Shown: positions 13,049 to 25,832 of the stretch, piece by piece
How positions within the stretch are numbered: position 1 is the first letter of the stretch
Layout: every line of letters begins with the position of its first letter
From: Casuarius casuarius
Lineage: Eukaryota > Chordata > Aves > Casuariiformes > Casuariidae
Direction of reading: 5' to 3'
NCBI GenBank assembly: GCA_003342895.1
Contig: PTFA01000055.1
Coordinates: forward strand, 3,813,629-3,877,628
DNA length: 64,000 nt
Translations under genes and position numbers: made by a program
The notes under the pieces: model-generated
What the model saw: the letters and a program-made list of their open reading frames with translations, nothing else
Told to the model about the DNA's origin: nothing
Databases searched by the model: none

Positions 13049-13103
13049 ATATATATATATGTATGTATATATATACACACACACACACATATATATATAT
13101 GTG
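13049..13103. repeat. Compound (TA)n/(TG)n/(CA)n microsatellite
   Basis: An alternating purine-pyrimidine tract with TA runs, GTAT units and a CA run, followed by a second TA run. Likely polymorphic. The frame that crosses it (12813-13187) is therefore not credible as a gene. Confidence 0.95.
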
Positions 13104-16100
13104 CCAAAAAAGGGCATAAAAAGAGGGAGGGAAATTCCTTTATGCAGGTTTTCATTGTGTCTTAGTAGCACATCTCTTCCAGCTTGAAATACAACCTTTT
13201 AGGTGAACTACCTCTGAGTTTTAAAGAGAGGGAAGCATTTCAGAGAGTGGCTGCAGGGGCAATCAAGATGTAATTTCTTTAAGTTCTTTAATTTTGAAAT
13301 CTCCTCTGTAAACTTGGCTTTTTGTAAAGAACAAGATCTGAAACTAATCTTCTAGGGTGTGAAATCAATTTTTCAATCATTTAGATATTTAAAATGATAT
13401 TTGTAGTGCCACAAAACCAGTTTAAATGTGGCAAGTTCACAAGTTCACAAACAATGCAAGGCTTTTCTAGAGAAGCCAGGTTTGCAAGAGAAGATAACAT
13501 TTTTCAGAAGATGAATTGACAGCGTTAGAAAAAGGGGACAAAGTCTGGATACATAATCTTTTCATCTAGGTCTGATTAAGAAGTAGCAGACAACAGATGA
13601 CATAAATTAGAACCAAATGTTCTAAATTTAATATAATTCTGTTAACTGATTAGAGCTGCTAGTAAGGGAATAAATGGCAGGTCCATATAGAATAAAGAGA
13701 AACAGCGTCCATAGAGCAGAAGGTGGACAGTGAGAGGATGGAAAAAAGAAAGGGAACACTGAAAAAAACAGTCCCTCTGTTGATTATATTAATTTCAGTG
13801 TCCAGTAAAATAATGACTTTTAATTCCCAGGCTTGTCTGTTGAAGATATTCTTAGGTGTCCTTTGTGTATCAGACTAAGGGATCAGAAGTAACCTGCTGC
13901 TGTTTCTGACCTTCCTCTGCCGCTTCAGAAAGATCATTCTAGATTACAGAAGTTGCTTATTCCCACCGATGTAGTCTCCGCAACAACATCCAATGCATGG
14001 GATGAAGTACATCGCACTGATGATGAACAGGTGTAGAATCTATGGATTTTGATAGTTCTGTTGTGAAAGGAGTTTCTCTTTTTGTACTGTAGTAGGTTTC
14101 TGCTTGGATGGTTCATCCATTTTTTCTTTACAGTTGCTAGATTTTTCATATATCATTATACCACTTTCTGCTCTATCTATGCTGTTTGGAGGTTTTCAAA
14201 AAGATGCAGAAGCAAAAGGCAGAAAGTTCTGCCTTCTAGGAGGTCTATTTTAAAATATTTTAAACTAAGAGAAGCAACTCTTTTTTAAGATGAAAGAATC
14301 ATTAATAGAAATGATTCCATTCAAAGCTCATTCTATTCAGCTATTCTTCAAGAGGTAAATGATCCATGTTCCCAATGAATTTGCAGCATCATTGAAAAAC
14401 ACTTGGAAAAAGAGCCTCTTCCTCTCACTTTTATGTGGCATTCTAAAAAATCTGACACATTTATTCAAAACACATTCAAGTTCTGGGTCACTATGTGCAA
14501 AGTCACATTTTTCAGACAACATTGTAAAATATATTACCCTATCCACCCAATGAAGCACCGAGTAACTATAGAATTCAATTCATTGTACTCTATCCTTTTA
14601 TTTGTTCCTTCTTCCTCAGACATCTCCATACTCTCCATTCCAGTTTATTCCTTTTTCTTGCTACATGCAAGAACAGTTTATGTGCTACATTTGATATAGT
14701 AACTCACTGTTTTTGGACAGACATCTACACTTTCAAACTGTTTATTGTATACTCTATCTTCAAATTTTCCTTTTTGCTCAGAGTTTATGCATTGCACTGA
14801 ATTCCTCCTAGTAGCCTCTCAAAATTGCTTGTAATTAAACCATCTTCATGTACGCTTTATTAGCAGGGCTTGATTATAAATTCTTTGAATCAAGAACTTT
14901 CTATTTTAATGCAGCTATTTACACAATGAAATCTGTAGGTCATAATGAAATAAGGAAACAAAATGTAAGTTTTCTAAAGTTCTTTGATTTGAGGTATGAA
15001 GCTGACTTTGATGTGTACTCCACTGTCTCAGTTTTTCCTTCTTAATGAAAACTATTAAATACTCTGCTTCTGTGCCTAAGATTTTAGCCTTTACAACTCT
15101 CAAGTCTTTCTTGTTTTGTTTTACTAAGAATGCCTAAAGTATTTCCATATAAAATAGACCTCAGTTCAGTAAAGTTGGAGAAGAAGTTAATGGAGCATTA
15201 AAGAAAAGAATAAGAAAAAAATGCATTGAAGCATTGGAAAAAAATGAATTATTTCCCTGGCACAAAGTTCTCATCACCTCATATCACCTCATCGCCTCAT
15301 ATCACTAACTGAAATCTCAATGGAAAAAAGCCATTGAACTTGTGAGCAGTTATATCACTTTTCTAAAAAAACGTGAGGGACCCTCATCTGGGACAGCTGT
15401 CCTTTCCATAGTTTAGGTTAGGTTTTGGCTTGAATATGAAATTTATTTGACCTATTATCACTGAATATATAGTACTTAAAAGCAAAGTAATAACATGAGT
15501 GTTTGTCGCCTTTAGGGATTTATCCTCAGATATATAGCACTGGTAGAGCTTCAGTAATTCTAATCTGTTGTATTAGACATGAAACAGTGGTATATATCTG
15601 AACCTGAATGAGAGAATGAGAGCACCACATTCCACATTATCCCACTTTAGCTCTTTCAACATAAACTCTTTTAATAAACTGGACTAATATAGCCACACTG
15701 GAGCAATGTTATTCACACTGGAGTAATGCCTTTCCTTGGTACACTTAATACTCAAAAAATAAGATACATATTATAAACAAATGCTTCACAAAAAATGCAT
15801 CGTAATGTAAGATCTTGCAGAACATATTCCTATAATATCTTACTTGGGTTTCTTCAATTTAGCCTTCTGACCTCAGTTCTGACCTTATTGTTTGTTATCT
15901 TATCCTTAATCAGCGGGGAATTTTTGTTTTGGACTCAGCTGATTAGCCATTATTCTTGAAAAACTAAGCCCAGCTATGGCAAGTACACCCATTACATGTA
16001 TAAAGTGGTATTTAGCTGCTCACTGCATTTAGTTAACATAACAGATTTTTGATATACACAGTGATTTTTACTCTTTTCCGATTGATTTATAAATTGAAGA

Positions 16101-17279
16101 CATGGTTGATATTAACACTTTCCTGCCTCATTTTGTATTATAACTTCAGCAAACACCATCTTATTGTTTTAGAAAAAATTAAAGCAGACAGTCAAAAAAA
16201 CAATAAAATGAGTGCTTATTTCCATTGGTAGAGAAAAGAGTACCACCTATAATATATTTCCAGGCTTTTTAAAATGTCAGTCTGCAGGAGAAGAAAGAAA
16301 ACTGACCTAATAAACATGACTCTCTGTTTGTATTTAAAAATACAATAACTACCACGAACAAAAAAATAAAATAAGGAATGATGAATGGCCCAAAGCATTT
16401 GCACCTCAATTATCCAGATTGATATTTGGCTGAACAATAGGAGAACCTCTTCATATCTCAGTGGCTTATCTTTGTTCCTCTATGCTCTGCCAGCACTTTT
16501 TCTGCCCCAACATATAGAATTTAGAAATATGACAGTTCCATACTCCTGTATTATTCATTTGAATTTCATGCCAAATGACAGTCGGAACCTCTTGTCCGGT
16601 TATTTTCCCTGGTTTTAATCAATCTGAATTGCTTATTACAGTGTGTCAGTTCCCTAATGTTCATCTTATGTACATATGTACAATTCAATTAATATGATTT
16701 CACATAGATTTTGGAAATCATTTTTTTCTCTGTAAATTAGCTAGTATAATTAGCAAGAAGCTGAACTATCTCAGCATTTGTCTGACTATTTTTTCATAGT
16801 TTTTCTTGCTGTTTTACATACCAAAGATCCAACTAAACCTGTAACTCACAAAGATGAACCATATCAAATAAATGTAGACATCTGCTTCATGAAAATTTCT
16901 CCCTGTACTTCAGTCTGTCAGACATAGTATACAGTAACAGCACTCTGCCACAGAAGTTTCTTCACAAACCCGACTGACTGCATACCAAAAGACAGGCCCT
17001 TATAGAATATTTGACTTCTGTATAGAAGACCAGGAATTCACCACTGACCAGTGTCCTACAGTTGCATTACACTGCTTAGTTTAACTGGGCCTCCAGAATT
17101 CTTCCTTTTTGGAGGCAGAAGTTTTTGAATTCAAACTAAGAATGAAAAGTGTTGACAATTAAAACCCTTGATTTCATCACCAGCAAAAGCTAACACTGCA
17201 TACCACCTCAGAAGGATCTAAATGCAGGTTTTGATTGCAGTATGTTCACATGACCTAAATTTTAACAACATTATGTTGA
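13104..17279. other. Non-coding stretch, no gene seen
   Basis: Several 60-100 codon frames overlap on both strands around 13.9-15.1 kb and 16.0-16.6 kb. None has splice context or a recognised domain. A short imperfect repeat of about 10-bp period lies at 15272-15305 (TCACCTCATA-like units). No repeat family was recognised. Confidence 0.55.
15272..15305. repeat. Short tandem repeat, about 10-bp period
   Basis: About three imperfect copies of a CATCACCTCA-like unit. Confidence 0.75.
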
Positions 17280-17480
17280 TTAGATCACTTTGCAATGGTT
17301 TAGAGATGGACGGAGCTCAAACAGGCATTTCACTTGCTGCCTTGAAGCGTACAGACTGCAGGGGCGCATGTGGAGAGGGAATGCTGTTTTCAATCCCGTG
17401 AGTTGGTATTCCAGGGAATGTCAACACCTGCTGGTCATTTGGGTGACCTTGGACTGAAAAGCAGCCAAGTTTGTAAATTA
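17280..17480. promoter_or_regulatory. Candidate regulatory patch with an ERR/NR5A-type site
   Basis: Unique sequence of balanced composition within AT-rich surroundings. TGACCTTGGA at 17444-17453 is the reverse complement of TCCAAGGTCA, the extended half-site bound by ERR and NR5A orphan nuclear receptors. No frame of note and no repeat match. The motif is seen directly. Function and conservation are inference. Confidence 0.3.
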
Positions 17481-19722
17481 AGTGCCTTGTAGCATTACTT
17501 AGATGGTATTTCTTTGATTTAAGAAAATCCTTAGAAAGCCTTTATGTTTTTGCCATATTTTTGATTAAAATCAATTGAAGGAGGTATTAACAAGTAGTTT
17601 TCTACATTGTGAAAATCTGCCAACAAGATCTGTCAGCAAGATCATTTGTCTTGATACTAAATTCACCATGGTAATGTTCCTTTGAAAAAGAGATGAAATA
17701 AATCTTATACCATTCAAGAGGCTGTGAAAGAGAGAGAGCTGACAAATAACAACGAAAAAATGTTATGAATTCTCTGTCTGAGGCCCATAAGAGGAGATTT
17801 CTGCATGGCTGTAACTGCATGGCCTGCCATGCTCTTTATGAAACAGCAAAAGATTTTCCACAAATTTTTACCTTGAAAACTGTAATAAAGGCATCATATA
17901 ATTCTAATCTATATCTATATCAAGACACTGCCTGTTAGAGGCAATCTGGTGTGCCCATAACCTATGTCTCGCCATTACACAAATTATGGTTATTTATTAT
18001 GCGACCGATTCTAATGGATTAATTTATATTCAGAGGAGGGGAATGCTGACTCAGTGGGGCAAACTATCAGCTCCAGGGACCCTATATCCTGTTCCCAAAG
18101 AGCTGCAAATCTTAGTTTATCACAGACAGGTATTACAGAGCAAAAAGGTTCTAGGCAGCTGGGAAATGATTTCAGCCCTGCAAAAAGGCAGCAATAAAAG
18201 AACTGAGCTGTAAGCTTCAGAGCAGGGACCTGCAAAGAGAGAGGCTGCTATGGAGAGAGGGAGGTATGGAAGAACCTCTAGCAACAGAGACCCAAGAATC
18301 CAGAAACACCCTTAGGCATTTAATTCCCATTCCTAAGGGACAAGTTGATACCCGAAACACAGGTGCAGGTTTATATGATGGGACCAAGAGAGACTACTTG
18401 CATAATTTACTTGCTAACTGACAGAAATATGACTGGGCTTCAAGTAATACAGTGTAAAAGAAAAATGTTGCTTACAACCTTCAAACTGAAATTCAAGACT
18501 TTCATAACTTAACTGACATTTGCTTTTCTTTCCACAACTGAGCATTTGTATCCGCATTGCATTAGGAATCAGTTTCTACTGGTAGTGAGGAACATGTACA
18601 ACAATTTTTCTGTCCACATTCTCTCCCCAGAAAGAGATTAATAGTCAAACTATTTTGACCCGGGGTAATACAGAGGAGAGACTAACACTTCTAACATTTC
18701 TAACATTTATATAGATAACTATAATTGAAGAATTTTTAAAGGAAAACATAAATGTGAAAAGGAGGGGCACTGTGCATAACTCTTCCAACTCCACTTGAAT
18801 TCAGCCATGAGTGCGCAAATACAAACACTGCTAGCAGTAGGATGCAGTAGCTTTTGCTAATGCTTGCTTAGACAGTGGTTGTACATCAGTGGAGTATAAA
18901 CATCTTTCATCTGCATGCTCTTCTCCCCTTTTCAGCTCTTTCATCTCTCTTTTCCACTCTCTTTGCCCTATACTTTTCCGTAATGTGGCCAAAGCAAAGA
19001 CGGATATTAAAGTTGCAAACATTAAATCTATAACTCCTGCTCCTAATCTTCTGCAATTATTTATTCTTAATTTGCAGATCTTAGTCCACAGGTAGTGAGA
19101 TGTACAGACAAACATTTGAAGATGAAAAATAGTATCAGACTATATTAAATCTGAATTAAAGAGACATTAACAAAGCCTAAGAAAACCATTAGATTATTAG
19201 AAATACACAAAATAAACCCATTATTTTCTGTATTTTTCTGCCAAGTATGAAGTATGAAAATAAAATATTCTTCCATAAAGGTGCTATGAACAAAGTGTTA
19301 CTCTACTAACTGTAAATCGAATTGCAGTGCTATTATGTATACTCAGAGATACAATGAACAGAAAGAAGGTAACTAAAGCAGCCAATTTGTTAGCCAGAAA
19401 AAAATTCTAAAAATATGGGAAAAATTCCGAAATTACCTCAATTAAAGAATGGATAATAAATTCAATCAGAGACAATTATTTAGGCCTTACATAAAATATT
19501 AAATATAAAAATGTGCAACAACTACAGATGTAGAAATTATTGAAGAAAAAAACCCTTTCAACAAATCCCTTTTGTTGACTATGCAAAGAGAGAACATGTC
19601 TTTCTAACGGTATATTCGTACCTCACTTTCTTAAGCTATCTAGCGTAACTGCAAAAATAAAGATGCTGCACCAAATGTAGGATAAGATCTGTATGACTTC
19701 AGAAGCAGATGCCTAATAATGA

Positions 19723-19768
19723 TTTACATTATTACCACAAACTGCTTTACATTATTACTATAAACTCC
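19723..19768. repeat. 23-bp imperfect tandem duplication
   Basis: Copies at 19723-19745 and 19746-19768 share TTTACATTATTAC and AAACT blocks and differ at a few positions. Confidence 0.85.
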
Positions 19769-20918
19769 AAAAGCAGCAGTTTTGAGGTGAATGACTTTGT
19801 GTGTAAAACCAGAGAGCTGACATGACCAAGCACATATCCTATTGAAACAGTCTGTACTTGGAAGCATTTTTATCCTTTTATAGTAACAGACTGTATGACA
19901 TTTAACAGTGAATTAAATGTTCCAGGATCAAAATAATATAGTGTACCGAAAAGAAATGTTATCTACTCTATTTAGAAGTATTATCTGAGATTCTATTGAA
20001 AAGAAGATGCTAATAACATCCATTTATTTCTCCTTGTGAAAGTTAAGCTGGCAAACTGCAACTACATCAGATAGTTCAGCACTGTTATAACTAATTATCA
20101 CTGATTTTCTGTGACTGTTTTTTATCCTCCTTAGTTTAAACTTCCATTAGCTATTATAAACTATAATCAAACATGACAAATTAATTCCAAATGAATGGGT
20201 CAAACTATGAAATCTTTTCTTGGCTGAAAATCAACTGCTCCTTTGAAAGGGTGAAGAGAATGCCGATTTAGCAAATCTCTTTCTCAGTGGAAAAGACAGC
20301 ATACCTTTTCCAGGATTGTCTGCTTCTCCCTTTACATCTTAAAACTGACCTGTTCTACAGCACGGAAATGCACATCGCGAGAGAAAAGCAGGGCAGAAGA
20401 GGCTGGTAAGTTCTGCACCTTGACAGCAGTCTGTGCAACTCTGTTGCCTATCTTAATACCAACCCAGGGTAACTCACTGCTTTGAGCTCTAAAGGAAACA
20501 ACTACCTCAAAACAGGCGGAGTCCTGCACATTAGGAGGACCAGTCCAGCCTCACTTCCACTGTCTGCGCTGGGACAAAACCCTTACTGAAATGAAGTACA
20601 ATTCTGGATAAATAAAGTTTCCAGGGTGTGACTGTCCAAGCTGCATGATCCTGCCCTGCCAACCTCTGAAAGGTTATTTCCAGTCTCACAAAGTAAAGCC
20701 TTCCTTAAAGATTTCCTTCTTTTTCCTTAAAGCTTCTAGAGTCCAGCTATTATATGAAAATATCAAACTGCATTTTAAGAAAGCTCCTAGCTTTTCTGGT
20801 TTTGGGAAACTCTTTTAGCAATTTAACCACTAGAAGACAAACATGAAGAATTTTTAAACAATTTCTGGTGGATTCTTCAAGGCATAGTTAAAAATAGTTG
20901 GGGTTCACAGCATTGTAA

Positions 20919-20953
20919 TATAATCAAGCAGATTATGGTATAATCAAGCAGAC
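20919..20953. repeat. 20-bp tandem duplication, second copy partial
   Basis: TATAATCAAGCAGA occurs at 20919 and again at 20939, exactly 20 bp apart. Confidence 0.85.
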
Positions 20954-21780
20954 AAGTTGCAATCAGTTTATCTTAACGGAGCAGGAAGGGATTAAAGCAT
21001 TCTTAATGAAGATTTACTAATGTACAATGCATATGTATAACAGAAGCACTAAGCACTGATGCCTCTGCTTTGAGATTTTTATTTCTGATTCTCTGTAGTA
21101 CTGCTGTTTCCCTTAGCCCACGTTTCCACAACCACGTCATTGTCTGTCACAGTTCCTGAAGACTTTTCTTTTTTGTTAATAAGTCTTTTAAAGGTTTTTT
21201 TCATTAGTAATCCTCTTATTTCATCTGTACACTTACATCCATATATACTCATGCATGTATGCGTACGCCTTAAATAAAAAGAAAGATTGCCTAATTTTTT
21301 GTAGGTTAAATATACTTGCAAAGTAAAAAGCATGCAAAAATGAACAAATAAACTTTTGCTTCTAATCTGCAACAGAACATGGGCCTAAGACCACAGAAGA
21401 TACAGCGCTCTCGTCAAAGTTTGTTCATTGGACTCTAAAATCATTTTTCATTAAGAAGGAATGCCTTCATTATGTATATATATGTTATTTTCATGGCCCT
21501 TTTGTTAATTTCAGTACGAATGCGATCAGCAGTCTGCCAGCTGAAGAGAGCCCCTTTACTGCCTCTTGCAACAGCTGCCCAATGAGCTGTAGGAGCTGCA
21601 CCCTGGTATCCTGTTGGTTTCAGCACCTATAACAGTCTGCACAGGAACAGTTTATTTAAGGCTCTTTTACTAACCTAATGAGGCAGTTTGCCCTCTGAAA
21701 TGTTCAAAGTGAATATGATGATAGTATTCTACTTTTTCAGCACTGGTTCGTTTCAGAGTGTCGCTGTGCAAATGGTTATT

Positions 21781-22160
21781 TCATCCTAACCAAGGGGCTG
21801 GCCGAGCGGTTCCATACAGATATTAGCCTTCACGAGCTACAGATATATATTGATAAATCCCACTGGTTGATATTTTAGAGGTCTGTCATCCTTTGATCAC
21901 GGATATAATAAAAATGCAAAGCATTATTGATATTAACTGCTGTGAATTTTAACAAATACTGTAAAAATATATTCCTTTATCTTTTCAGGTTCTGATGCCA
22001 AATCAGTTGTAAATTTCTAAACTAATTTTAACTTTAATTTCCTGTACGTATCCTTCTCTTTCCTGTTTTAAATGATTACTCTGTTACATATCATGCCAAT
22101 GTATTAAATTATTAAGACCATAGACCAAAACTCTTCCAATGCGGTATTTTGCGTGAAGGG
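21781..22160. other. Unique stretch with an A-box-like motif and a TCF/LEF-type site
   Basis: TGGCCGAGCGGTT at 21799-21811 equals the A-box of Ser/Leu-type tRNAs, but no B-box or tRNA fold follows. CCTTTGATC at 21890-21898 matches the TCF/LEF core, within an AT-rich block (21870-21990) that could be regulatory. No gene was seen. Confidence 0.4.
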
Positions 22161-22450
22161 CCCTCATACCTCGTCCTTTCAAAGAAAGACAACAGGCCAT
22201 GCCTGTACTGTTAAACCCAACCAGGCTAGGGGCCAACCTCTAGCCAGCAGTGTTCAACATTGTTAGAAAGGTCCCTGGCACAATTTTGGCCTGGGCCACC
22301 AACAATCTCCCACACATCTCAGAGAACAGTTTGGAGATGACCACGGCCACTTGAACCCTGGACCAAGGACAACTCTGACTAGGTATTTTGGACCCTTGGG
22401 GAGTGGCAGAGGTTAGCTTTGTCAACATGAGCCTTGCCATGCCAGCTAGT
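22161..22450. other. Moderately GC-rich block of unknown origin
   Basis: More GC-rich than the flanks and rich in GGCC and CCA words, with sharp edges near 22160 and 22450. It could be a decayed LTR or DNA transposon remnant. I could not match it to a family from memory and saw no terminal repeats. A 66-codon minus frame and a 90-codon plus frame (22388-22660) cross it without splice support. Confidence 0.3.
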
Positions 22451-23024
22451 CTTCGTTCACCAGCTGGAATTATTCCTGGTCTGTTTTATTCACTGTGTAG
22501 AAATAACCAAGGAACAATGATGGTCCTCACATGGCACTCACTAAAACTAGTCCAGCTGGCACTTTCTGATAGTCTTAAGCTACTTCACAAAGAAAAGAAA
22601 ACATGGCCTTTCCAATTACTATATAATGCAGTGTTTAACAGACACGACCTGGACTACTAAATATTTCTATTTAATTGTATATGGGTTTGCAGGTTAATAT
22701 TTGATGTATTTAGGAGTGTGTACTGAAAGGTATGCAAAGAATAATTAAAATTGTGTATCTTTTTATGATATCCCAGCAGGGAGAGCCAAGCAGGACAAAC
22801 TGTGACAGCAGAAGTTATGGCTTTGATGGATCACAGAGGTATCTCTTTCTCTGCATGTGAGGATCAAATGTTGTCTGTGTTTTGAAACAGTTTCTAATGA
22901 GATCATGCTACATTTTGCTAAGCTCACAGTATAAATTAATACACCATCTGTTCTGTATCATTAAAATTCTTATCTATAAACAATAAATATCATATTAACT
23001 TATTAAAATGTGCTTGATTTGCAT
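22451..23024. other. Non-coding stretch, no gene seen
   Basis: AT-rich unique sequence leading to the CR1 element. Confidence 0.55.
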
Positions 23025-23668
23025 TCACAGAATGGTCAAGGTTGGAAGGGACCTCTGGAGATCATCTAGTCCAACCCCCCTGCTCAAGCAGGGTCACCTA
23101 GAGCATGTTGCACAGGATTGCATCCAGGTGGGTTTTGAATATCTCCAAGGATGAAGACTCCACAACCTCTCTGGGCAACCTGTTCCAGTGCTCTGTCACC
23201 CTCACACTAAAGAAGTTTTTCTTCATGTTCAGATGGAACTTCCCGTGTTTCACTTTGTGCCCAATGCCTCTTGTCCTGTCACTGGGCACCACTGAAAAGA
23301 GTCTGGCCCCATCCTCTTGACACCCTCCCTTAAGGTATTTGTATACACTGATAAGATCCCCCCCCTCAGTCTTCTCTTCTGCAGGTTGAACAGGCCCAGC
23401 TCTCTCAGCCTTTCTTCATAGGGGAGATGCTCCAGTCCCTTAATCATCTTCATAGCCCTCTGCTGGACTCTCTCCAGTAGTTCCATGTCTCTTGTACCGG
23501 GGAGCCCAGAACTGGACAGAGTCCTCCACGTGTGGCCTCACCAGGGCTGAGTAGAGGGGGAGGATCACCTCCCTCAACCTGTTGGCAACGCTCTTCCTAA
23601 TGGATATCATTGACCTTCTTGGCCACAAGGACACATTGCTGGCTCCCGCTTAACTTGTCCACCATGCA
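23025..23668 (-). repeat. CR1 LINE, 5'-truncated, with 3' end of ORF2 (minus strand)
   Basis: The best preserved transposon in the window. On the minus strand it reads the C-terminal part of the CR1 ORF2 protein (endonuclease/reverse transcriptase polyprotein) followed by the 3' untranslated region. Recognisable pieces include [15 protein letters not shown] and VQFWAPRYK in one frame (about 23480-23590) and [20 protein letters not shown] with [20 protein letters not shown] in another frame (about 23350-23486). The frame changes between these pieces, and the text near 23600 lacks a few bases relative to the family, so the copy is dead. The 3' end at 23028 has a GAATGG start but lacks the usual ATTCTATGAT-type terminal repeats. 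The 5' edge falls near 23668, after the 'AACTTGTCCACCA' landmark. Confidence 0.96.
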
Positions 23669-25765
23669 TTGTAAAACCACTCCGGCTAGAATTCCTTCTG
23701 TTTTTTATGATCCTGAGCAGAGTTCATCAGAAACCAGAATTACATGTATTTTTATGCCAAATTCAGATAAGCCTCAAAATATGCCATGTTTCAATAGATA
23801 CTGTGCTCTGTTATGGGGTAGAGAGATCAGACAAGGGCTTTAACCAAGAGGAAACAAGGAACAAATATGATTTCGAACTTACAGCCTTATTAAAACCATA
23901 AGATTCATTCATTAAGGGAATCACCTGGATGCTGGGATTGATATTAAGAAACTTGACATGAATTTCTAACTTTATTTTTTCTATTGGAAATAGGAAAATA
24001 TCTGCAAAAATCAATCTTATTCAGAAGACTTACATGATTAACCATATATACCAGTATAATATCCGCTTCTTCTTGATTCTCAAGTTCAACAGAATAATGC
24101 TTCTCTTCAGTAACCTCTCACTTCTAAACATCTCATGGAAAACTCATGGGAGTGTTTTCCTTATTTCGTGCTTAGAAGAAACTTAATTTTCTTCTCTGTC
24201 ACCAGGAAGCCTAACTCCCCAGTCTCGAAATAATCACTTTCTTTTGACCTTTCTGTCCCAGCTTCAACAGAGTGCAAAGGATGTTGAAAGATGTGGCTAG
24301 GCTTCCAGAGCCTGGAATAAAATGGATGAGCTTTGCTGCTTAGAGTAGCTGACTTCTTCTCTGCTTTTGCTATTTAATGTTCACATGACAACAAACTTTT
24401 TCATTTTCTTTTCATTTTATGAGTAAGAGGAGCAAAGAGCAAGAGAAAATTATTTAATTGGATGGTCACCTAGAGACTCCATTAGAAGTTGAAATGTGTT
24501 TCACACATTTAGGAAAACCACATAAATATAAGAAAAGATCCAACACCTGTTAGTGTCATATGAATTAAGGTCAGAAACCTCATCATTCTCATATTTCTGC
24601 CTCAGTACTACTTGATGCCTTACACCAGAGCTGTTTGAGCAGTGTATTCTGGTGCATTTGCAATTTTATAGTTGGCAATTATAATTTCCATGTATTGCCA
24701 CATTTTAGTTTATCACAAGAGCTTTAAATTGAACAAAAGAGACTAGAGCGTTTCTAATATGAAAAAAAAGAGATGATGCACTATTCCCTAGGCATGTGCT
24801 ATGCTTTGGAAGGGATGAAAGCTTCAGCGAGCCAGCCAGCCATCCTCCTTGCTGCTCAGCAGACCTAAAATGGTCACATAGAGAATTAGACAATTCACCA
24901 TTTAAGAAATTGGCAAAATTACCCACAGAGTGTGAACTCTGTGGTTTTCTCTGTGGTTGAGATGCTCCTTAGAGCAGATCTGATTGGGGCCAAATATAAT
25001 TCCTGAAGAAGTAACTGAAAAGTGGGTCACCAATGAGTGCCAATGTGCCCAAGGGCTTTTGGTGGCTGCTGGTGCTTCTGTTCCAGCTTGTATCAGCAAC
25101 AAGGGCTGCGCATGCATACTGGTGTCTGGAAAGTGCTTGGGGAAGGAAAAGGCATCTCTTGTTGTGTTGTGAGGACACTGAAATGTCTTCTACAACTCAC
25201 TTTACAGCAGCTGTGGCTTACGTTAGATTTGTAGTCCATCTCAAAAGGTATATTAGAGAAATACATAGGCAGCTCAAGCTTGAGTTACTTCATGTTTTTC
25301 TTTATTATATTTGGCTTTTTGCTTCACCTACCTCTGTTATAACAAAGAAGAAAATAAGAGGCCTCTCCATCTGGAGACAGTTATATCCCCACCTAAATAG
25401 TTTCTTCCATTTTAGGTTTCTTCACAGGATATTTGTAAATAACTTCAGCTAGCATTAACAGGAGCTTATCTGATCCTGTTTGGGAGAGATGATAGATATT
25501 CTTAGGCTTCCCTTTTGTTTGTTCTGCTGGGTCACTGTGCTTTTGCAGCTTCAACTGAAATCTGTACTGAAGCCTGTGAAAGCTAAGCCCCTAAAGAGCT
25601 GACTATTGATTGACTGGAAATGTTGCAAAGCTAAAATAAAATTTAAAAAAAAAGGAAAAAAAGGAAAGCAGAATCCATGTGGACAAACAATAAAATAAGT
25701 CTGGTGTATTTAGCTTCTTCCTGACCAGCTTTTGAACATTTGGTCATTCTAATGTAGAATAAAAA
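23669..25765. other. Non-coding stretch, no gene supported
   Basis: Four overlapping frames lie at 24902-25452. The longest, 25033-25452 (plus, 139 codons), begins with a hydrophobic N-terminus resembling a signal peptide (LLVLLFQLVSA at about residues 12-22). It then becomes AT-rich in composition, with no domain, cysteine pattern or splice context, so I judge it chance. Confidence 0.5.
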
Positions 25766-25832
25766 TATGTGTATGTGTATATACATATATATATACACAC
25801 ACGCATATATACATAGACACACACACATATAT
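25766..25832. repeat. Compound (TG)n/(TA)n/(CA)n microsatellite
   Basis: Alternating ATGTGTATG, TATATA and CACACA blocks interrupted by ACGCAT and ACATAGAC. The frame crossing it on the minus strand is an artefact. Confidence 0.95.

Larger units (their letters stand above)
17481..21780. other. Non-coding stretch, no gene seen
   Basis: Contains a MARE/AP-1-like TGCTGACTCAGTG at 18044-18056 and two short tandem duplications listed separately. Opposed frames at 18.83-19.12 kb and 21.08-21.37 kb lack support. No repeat family was recognised. Confidence 0.55.

Noticed and set aside
12813..13187. 124-codon plus-strand frame
   Set aside because: Its second half is the translated microsatellite at 13049-13103 (Tyr/Ile/His/Thr repeats).
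21799..21870. tRNA-Ser or tRNA-Leu gene
   Set aside because: Only the A-box matches. No B-box, anticodon arm or acceptor stem pairing follows.
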